This document shows positions 14,674-18,094 of a stretch of DNA of 18,094 nucleotides, in pieces. Source of the DNA: UBA525 sp964589765 (lineage in GTDB: Archaea > Nanobdellota > Nanobdellia > Woesearchaeales > UBA525); the NCBI GenBank assembly GCA_964589765.1, contig CAZPUM010000025.1, forward strand, positions 1 through 18,094, given 5' to 3'. The stretch's first letter is position 1. Every line of letters starts with the position of its first letter. The notes under the pieces are model-generated. The model ran no database searches and was not told where the DNA came from. It worked only from the letters and a program-made list of their open reading frames with translations. Position numbers and translations under genes: made by a program.

Positions 14674-15570
14674 GTCGTAAAGCAAGGCCATCCTGACATA
14701 AAGTCCATTCTTGGCCTGTTCAAAATATCTTGCTCTGTGATTATTATCAACAGAGGGCGGAATCTCATCCACTCTAGGCAAGGGATGTAATATTATTGCG
14801 TTGCCATGCATAGAATCAACAAGTCTCGGCGTCAGTATAAATTTGCCTTTGGTCTCTTCGTACTCAGATGCTGACATTCTCTCCTGCTGAATTCTTGTCA
14901 TGTATACGCAGTCAACATTCGGCAGAACTGACTTCATATCGCTTGACTCGTGGACTTTGACTCCTTTTTCAATACAATAATCCACGAGGTCACGTCCCAT
15001 CCTCAATTGAGGTGGTGCTACAAAGGTAAGCTCCACATCATCAAACTTTGTCAGGAGATACGCCAGAGATCTGGCAGTACGTCCGTATTTCAAATCCCCG
15101 ACAATCGCAACATGTTTTTCATCAACTGTGCCAAATCTGTCTGCTATCGTGTACAAATCAAGAAGTGATTGTGTGGGGTGCTGTCCTGCACCATCACCTG
15201 CATTAATAATAGGAACATCTGAGACTGATGCTGCTCTAACAGCAGCCCCTTCTTCGTGATGTCTCAGAACAATAACATCGACGTAGCCTGACATCACTCG
15301 AATTGTGTCTTCAAGTGTTTCACCCTTGGCGGCAGAGGAGAACTCGCCTGCCTTGTCTGTGACAAGGACTTTTCCGCCAAGTCGGTTCATGGCCGCCTCA
15401 AAAGAGAACCTTGTTCTCGTAGATGGTTCGTAGAAAAGGCAGGCCATAAGCTGTCCTTCCAGTTCATCATCAATACTGTGCTCGCTCATCCTGTCAGTCA
15501 GATAAAAGATATGTTCTAATAATTCTCTGTTGAACTGTTGTGCTTCGACTACGTGTTTCAGTGAGTTCAT
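14659..15570 (-). CDS. pyrB: Aspartate carbamoyltransferase, catalytic chain
   Basis: This 303-residue enzyme joins carbamoyl phosphate and aspartate to make N-carbamoyl-aspartate in pyrimidine synthesis. The STRTR carbamoyl-phosphate site is at 50-54, followed by FSFE. The S..K loop includes K82 in AAKGETL. R103-H104 are in the RHHEEGAA block, HPTQSLLD is at 131-138, and HPLPR is near the C-terminus. The start is the ATG at 15570. Extending the frame to 15693 adds 41 residues unlike the family, and they read through the upstream gene. That upstream membrane gene ends with an ATGA overlap, so the two are coupled. No pyrI regulatory-chain gene is in the window. Confidence 0.97.
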   Translation of the reverse strand: MNSLKHVVEAQQFNRELLEHIFYLTDRMSEHSIDDELEGQLMACLFYEPSTRTRFSFEAAMNRLGGKVLVTDKAGEFSSAAKGETLEDTIRVMSGYVDVIVLRHHEEGAAVRAASVSDVPIINAGDGAGQHPTQSLLDLYTIADRFGTVDEKHVAIVGDLKYGRTARSLAYLLTKFDDVELTFVAPPQLRMGRDLVDYCIEKGVKVHESSDMKSVLPNVDCVYMTRIQQERMSASEYEETKGKFILTPRLVDSMHGNAIILHPLPRVDEIPPSVDNNHRARYFEQAKNGLYVRMALLYDLLGT

Positions 15571-15851
15571 TGCCACTCCATCCAGAGCAGGTAACCGAAC
15601 GCCAGTGTTTGGAACACAGTTAGAATGAGTACGTGGTGACCGAACATTGTGTTGTAAACGTACATGTTCTGCCAGAAAAGTAAGAGACTCCATATGTATT
15701 GTAATGCGAACAGTATGGCGAACACTATCATGAACAGGGTATACTGTGCTTTCATCTTCATGTAGCTCTTGACGTTTATTCCCAAGATAATAAGAATCAT
15801 AACAAGGTTAAGGACAGAAAGCCCCATTGCAATACTCAGTTCCATTTCCAT
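15567..15851 (-). CDS. Small three-helix membrane protein coupled to pyrB
   Basis: This 94-residue protein is almost entirely hydrophobic, with three membrane helices at about 6-25, 36-61 and 72-90 and aromatic residues at their edges. I do not recognise the family. It ends with an ATGA overlap with pyrB, so the two are likely translated together. A TATA-like box at 15876-15883 (TTAAAG on the - strand) lies about 27 nt before the start, which fits a leaderless first gene. ATG at 15851 is used; an ATG two codons in is possible. A role with pyrimidine or metabolite transport is speculative. Confidence 0.7.
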   Translation of the reverse strand: MEMELSIAMGLSVLNLVMILIILGINVKSYMKMKAQYTLFMIVFAILFALQYIWSLLLFWQNMYVYNTMFGHHVLILTVFQTLAFGYLLWMEWQ

Positions 15852-15872
15852 TTTCAGTTGTTCCTCACAAGC

Positions 15873-15886
15873 TATTCTTTAATCTT
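15873..15886 (-). promoter_or_regulatory. TATA-like box of the membrane protein/pyrB pair
   Basis: On the - strand, ATTAAAGAAT is centred about 27 nt before the ATG at 15851. It would also lie in or near copy B's upstream flank on the + strand. Confidence 0.45.
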
Positions 15887-15924
15887 TTGCAACATTTAGC
15901 TATTAGCAACACCTTAAGTCATTT

Positions 15925-16090
15925 CCCGAGGTTGAGTGTTTCCTTGGAAACTGTGCGAAACCTTGGTCAGTCCTCGTAGCAACGCGAGAGAAGTGGCGGT
16001 GTTGTGAACTGATGCCGAACTTTCTCTCATCCTTCGAGGCTTGACACGTCGCTCGCCCAGTATCGTTCCGATACACGAGCTCCTCTGTTT
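15925..16090 (+). ncRNA. Structured intergenic element, copy B (unrecognised RNA family)
   Basis: This is homologous to copy A at 702-880. An 8-bp stem pairs CCGAGGTT (15926-15933) with AACCTTGG (15959-15966), including a G-U pair that exists only if the + strand is the RNA. An inner stem pairs 15938-15942 with 15947-15951. The core at 15971-15990 is 19/20 identical to copy A, with its hairpin CTCGT/GCGAG. The terminal arm pairs GCTCG (16051-16055) with CGAGC (16076-16080), then GTATCG with CGATAC. ACTGTGCGA precedes the core at 15950-15958. GATGCC (16011-16016) can also pair with GGCATC (16099-16104). Flanking genes are on the - strand, so this RNA would be antisense to them or independently made. 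Promoter not clear. Confidence 0.55.
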
Positions 16091-16117
16091 TGATTGAAGG
16101 CATCAATTCTTGTTTTA

Positions 16118-16423
16118 TCATACTTTAGTCCCTTTGTTACATGTCTTGTACTTTTTCAGGTCTTCATACTCTTCTTTCATAGATTCGAATTCAGGCGTTG
16201 GCCTGTATTTTGCAGCATATTTTCCTTTTTTAGGGGCAAAAACTATCCTGTTCTTCTCTAAAACACGAAGTGAGTGTCTAATTGTGCTGTAATCCATATC
16301 AAATTTAAGGGATAACTCACGCGGGTTCATTGACTTTCTGATAAGAGCGTCAACTATACACATCCTTGTCTCGCCCCCGCGGGAACCGACAAATACATAC
16401 CATAAAACACTATGTCTAGCCAT
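16118..16423 (-). CDS. Winged-helix DNA-binding regulator (ArsR-like)
   Basis: This 101-residue protein has a helix-turn-helix of ArsR type: a GGETRMCIVDALIRK helix, PRELSLKFDMDYSTIRHSLRVLEKNRIV with the recognition helix at about 43-57, and a short wing with KKGKYAAKYRPT. It ends in a charged helix. It is probably a transcriptional repressor. It overlaps the upstream nuclease gene by 8 bases and is probably in one operon with it, so it may control that gene or itself. The metal-binding residues of classical ArsR proteins are not apparent. Confidence 0.85.
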   Translation of the reverse strand: MARHSVLWYVFVGSRGGETRMCIVDALIRKSMNPRELSLKFDMDYSTIRHSLRVLEKNRIVFAPKKGKYAAKYRPTPEFESMKEEYEDLKKYKTCNKGTKV

Positions 16424-16841
16424 CTTTCCTCTTGGTTAAATCCTCGGGTATTCTGTAAATCTCAAAAGATACTTTGCCAGATTCAACGGCCTGTTTTAAC
16501 GTTCTTTCGGTTTGGTTTAAAGAGCTTTTCCCAGATTTTACTTCACAAAATACAACCTCTGAGATTGATTTCTCGTCGAGACCTTTGAAAACTATGAAAT
16601 CTGTGGGCTTTCCTAGGAATTTTACCTCTGTCGGGCTGTAAGGGAAATCAGGTAAATATGGTGCCAGCTGTTCAGAAAAATGACCGCTGAGAACTGCACG
16701 GGACCTCTTTATAGCATCCTCTCTGATTTCACCCTCTCTTTCGCCGAAAGATGCCCTCTCTTTGCTTTTTCCAATGAGATACGCAATATAAGATATGACT
16801 GCAAGAGCCAGCAGTACGATAAGTAGCTCGATAGTTGTCAT
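16416..16841 (-). CDS. Membrane-anchored endonuclease related to Holliday resolvase (COG4741-like)
   Basis: This 141-residue protein has one N-terminal membrane helix (about 5-24) followed by a PD-(D/E)xK nuclease-like domain. The sequence RSRAVLSGHFSEQLAPYLPDFPY is followed by FLGKPTDFIVF (D81), then EVVFCEVKSGKSSLNQTER (E100 and K102 of the ExK motif). E58 is a candidate further acid. The pattern matches COG4741, described as a predicted secreted endonuclease distantly related to archaeal Holliday junction resolvase. The membrane anchor means the domain is either facing outside or tethered inside. It is the first gene of a two-gene operon with the winged-helix regulator. Its start is divergent from the SDR gene 78 bases away. 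Confidence 0.82.
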   Translation of the reverse strand: MTTIELLIVLLALAVISYIAYLIGKSKERASFGEREGEIREDAIKRSRAVLSGHFSEQLAPYLPDFPYSPTEVKFLGKPTDFIVFKGLDEKSISEVVFCEVKSGKSSLNQTERTLKQAVESGKVSFEIYRIPEDLTKRKDG

Positions 16842-16888
16842 AATGCTTTAACAACGCTCTTTAATGAAAAAGCTTGCGGTTTCACCAC

Positions 16889-16897
16889 CTTTTTAAG
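16889..16897 (+). promoter_or_regulatory. TATA-like box of the SDR gene
   Basis: CTTTTTAAG is centred about 26 nt before the ATG at 16919. The further upstream in-frame ATG at 16874 would place the promoter inside the gene. Confidence 0.5.
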
Positions 16898-16918
16898 TTG
16901 AGGTCCGTTCCTAGTTCC

Positions 16919-17434
16919 ATGATAATATTGGTAGCAGGGGGCTCAGGCTTTCTAGGCAGTAAAGTGGTGGAACTCCTAAAGAAAGGTGGCCACACGGTTA
17001 TCGTGCACAATAGGTTGATGCATTCTGTTCCGACATATGCTGATGTGATTGTGAACTGTGTTGGTATAATAAGAGAGGGACGCCAGGGTTTCAAAACAGT
17101 TCATGTCGACAAGACAAGATGGCTTGTGAACCTGGGAAGGAAGCTTCACGTAAAGCAGTTTGTCCAGGTCAGTGCTATCGGTGCTGATTTAGAAGGAACT
17201 CCTTACCAAAGAACCAAGCGACAAGCGGAAATGCTCGTTGAAAAATCAGGAATGCCTTACGCGATTATCCGGCCAAGCATCATAGCAGGACCTGGTAAAT
17301 CAGCAACAGAGATGTTCAGAAAAATTTCAAGAACAGGGTTCATGCCACTATTTGCTAACGGAAAAGTCCAGCCTGTTCACAGGGATACTGTCGCAAAGCT
17401 AGTTGTCTCCCATGCTACCAACCAAAGTTGGTAA
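16919..17434 (+). CDS. Short NAD(P)-binding SDR-fold protein (NDUFA9-like), C-terminally short
   Basis: The 171-residue protein begins MIILVAGGSGFLG, with the Rossmann GxxGxxG at 7-13. VIVNCVGIIREG, a VQVSAIGAD strand, YQRTKRQAE (the YxxxK pattern) and VEKSGMPYAIIRPSIIAGPG follow. This matches atypical short-chain dehydrogenases of the NDUFA9/NmrA type, usually about 280-300 residues. Here it stops just after PVHRDTVAKLVV, so the usual C-terminal substrate-binding portion is missing. The final codons and the stop lie inside a 7-bp inverted repeat. It could be a truncated pseudogene or a compact lineage variant. The ATG at 16919 fits the TATA-like box, and a 15-residue upstream extension is rejected. 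Confidence 0.8.
   Translation: MIILVAGGSGFLGSKVVELLKKGGHTVIVHNRLMHSVPTYADVIVNCVGIIREGRQGFKTVHVDKTRWLVNLGRKLHVKQFVQVSAIGADLEGTPYQRTKRQAEMLVEKSGMPYAIIRPSIIAGPGKSATEMFRKISRTGFMPLFANGKVQPVHRDTVAKLVVSHATNQSW
17416..17433 (+). repeat. Inverted repeat over the SDR stop codon
   Basis: TACCAAC and GTTGGTA form a 7-bp perfect inverted repeat with the 4-nt loop CAAA. It contains the last codons and the first bases of the TAA. AAAATTC follows rather than a T-run. Confidence 0.55.
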
Positions 17435-17447
17435 AAATTCGCATCTC

Positions 17448-17482
17448 TGAGAATCACAACGCAAGTCGTGATTAGGCTCTCA
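17448..17482 (+). other. Stem-loop with GCAA tetraloop (candidate 3'-end or small RNA)
   Basis: AATCAC (17452-17457) pairs with GTGATT (17468-17473), with an inner AC/GT pair closing a GNRA-type GCAA loop. TGAG (17448-17451) can pair with CTCA (17479-17482). It sits in the 152-base gap between the SDR gene and the next gene. The rest of that gap is AT-rich with the next promoter. Role unknown. Confidence 0.4.
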
Positions 17483-17555
17483 CTATAATACTATTTAATT
17501 ACACTCATTTAAATACCTTTCTGTCAGCCGGCCTGCTTGGCTAAATGCCATCTGG

Positions 17556-17564
17556 ATATATATA
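17556..17564 (+). promoter_or_regulatory. TATA box of the gene at 17587
   Basis: ATATATATA is centred 27 nt before the ATG at 17587, so the leaderless start is there and not at the in-frame ATG at 17545, upstream of the box. Confidence 0.55.
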
Positions 17565-17586
17565 CCCTAAAAGCATATTAATAATC

Positions 17587-17826
17587 ATGCCAAAGCCTAT
17601 TGGAAGGGGAACGCCAATTCCCAGAAGAGCCAGATTTACAAATCAATTCAAGCTTGATGCTGCCGAAATCATGAAAACTGTCCCGCCTGGAAAGGGCTCG
17701 CACAGCACGATAGCTAAAGGCTTGAGGCAAAGAGGCTATGAAATAAAAGAATCCATCAACGGTCTTGATGTAAGAAGAGGCTCTTTAGGTCCCTTCACAT
17801 TCTTTGCATGGCCCAAGAAAAAATAA
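17587..17826 (+). CDS. Small basic hypothetical protein
   Basis: The protein has 79 residues: MPKPIGRGTPIPRRARF, then a helical middle and a Gly/Arg-rich end (LGPFTFFAWPKKK). It is strongly basic and soluble, with no recognised family. TIAKGLRQRGYEIKESINGL reads as a small helix-strand unit, possibly a nucleic-acid-binding fold; this is only a guess. The start at 17587 is fixed by the TATA box 27 nt before it. The 3' end overlaps the convergent frame on the - strand by 32 bases. Confidence 0.65.
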   Translation: MPKPIGRGTPIPRRARFTNQFKLDAAEIMKTVPPGKGSHSTIAKGLRQRGYEIKESINGLDVRRGSLGPFTFFAWPKKK

Positions 17827-18028
17827 TGCCCAAGGAATTGAAGTTTCCGTTTTCAAAATCAGAAATGAGTTTTTGGATTTCTTCAAGCTCATCTTTGGCA
17901 TTTTTAAGCGAAATTATTTGAGGTTCTTCTCCGTGTCGTTCTATGGCTTCAACTTCAAGGTCCTTTCTAAGTCTTTTGGTAAACTGGGTAATTTCATAAG
18001 TAGAGCGATAACTTTTTAACATGGTCAT
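17795..18028 (-). CDS. Small charged hypothetical protein
   Basis: The 77-residue frame encodes a helical, charged protein with KDELEEIQKLISDFENGNF in the C-terminal half and a plausible coding composition. An overlapping + strand frame of similar length has a Phe-rich composition and looks like its shadow. Start is either the ATG at 18028 or at 18022. It overlaps the previous gene's 3' end by 32 bases. No family is recognised. Confidence 0.5.
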   Translation of the reverse strand: MTMLKSYRSTYEITQFTKRLRKDLEVEAIERHGEEPQIISLKNAKDELEEIQKLISDFENGNFNSLGIIFSWAMQRM

Positions 18029-18094
18029 GGAGGTAGCTCCGGAAAATACCGTTTCTATGGTTTCTAAATTAGAAGAACTAAAAGGATTTACCGA
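18021..18094 (+). CDS. Start of an unknown gene, runs off the window
   Basis: An open frame from the ATG at 18021 reaches the window edge, with a plausible soluble N-terminus (MEVAPENTVSMVSKLEELKG). Other in-frame starts are 18027 and 18054. It overlaps the start of the - strand frame by a few bases, so at least one of the two starts is misplaced or one frame is not a gene. No clear promoter is visible. Confidence 0.4.
   Translation, partial: MVMEVAPENTVSMVSKLEELKGFT

Noticed and set aside
15571..15693. A 41-residue N-terminal extension of PyrB
   Set aside because: It is unlike the aspartate carbamoyltransferase family and is encoded within the upstream membrane gene. The ATG at 15570 forms the ATGA overlap.
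15903..16121. A 72-residue - strand frame across element B
   Set aside because: It covers the structured element, has a low-complexity, Cys/Arg-rich composition and no promoter or ribosome binding site. The shared repeats explain the conservation better.
17804..18019. A + strand frame of 71 residues opposite the - strand gene
   Set aside because: Its Phe-rich composition looks like the complement of the charged frame on the other strand, and no promoter or ribosome binding site precedes it.
1..18094. CRISPR array, insertion sequence or rRNA genes
   Set aside because: No regularly spaced repeats, transposase motifs or terminal inverted repeats with target duplications, and no rRNA-like blocks were seen.

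Overview
This window is archaeal. It carries an archaeal/eukaryotic-type leucyl-tRNA synthetase, a tRNA-Trp gene with a bulge-helix-bulge intron, TATA-like boxes about 25-28 nt upstream of start codons (leaderless messages), and Shine-Dalgarno starts inside operons. Very compact spacing, many small orphan genes, a DUF5752-like protein and a COG4741-like nuclease suggest an uncultivated, possibly DPANN-type archaeon; that placement is inference.

Layout. The left edge holds the 3' part of a YchF/OBG-type GTPase gene (+), then a structured intergenic element (copy A, about 702-880). Next come an acidic coiled-coil-like protein (-) and, divergent from it, an intracellular-looking trypsin-fold serine protease (+). 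An intron-containing tRNA-Trp (-) follows. Four + strand genes come next, each with its own promoter: a small membrane protein, a DUF5752-like protein, an orphan and leuS. From 7037 to 14673 runs an unbroken nine-gene operon: a secreted, membrane-anchored protein with a thrombospondin-type-3 calcium motif; five tandem paralogues of an unrecognised soluble family; a 975-residue envelope protein with Ig-like repeats, three membrane segments, an Ada-like zinc site and a lysine-rich tail; and two paralogous two-helix membrane proteins. Its last gene overlaps, tail to tail, pyrB, which is coupled to a small membrane protein gene. Structured element copy B (about 15925-16090) lies behind pyrB. Then come a winged-helix regulator and a membrane-anchored nuclease (both -), a short SDR-fold protein (+) ending in hairpins, a small basic protein (+), and two uncertain reading frames at the right edge.

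How it fits together. LeuRS, tRNA-Trp, YchF and PyrB are housekeeping. The accessory content is the nine-gene surface operon. It is read from one leaderless promoter, and most internal genes start at ATGA/GTGA overlaps with clear ribosome binding sites, which suggests coordinated expression of two anchored surface proteins with their soluble and membrane partners. This operon and the two-copy structured RNA are the best candidates for undescribed biology. No CRISPR array, insertion sequence or rRNA was seen.
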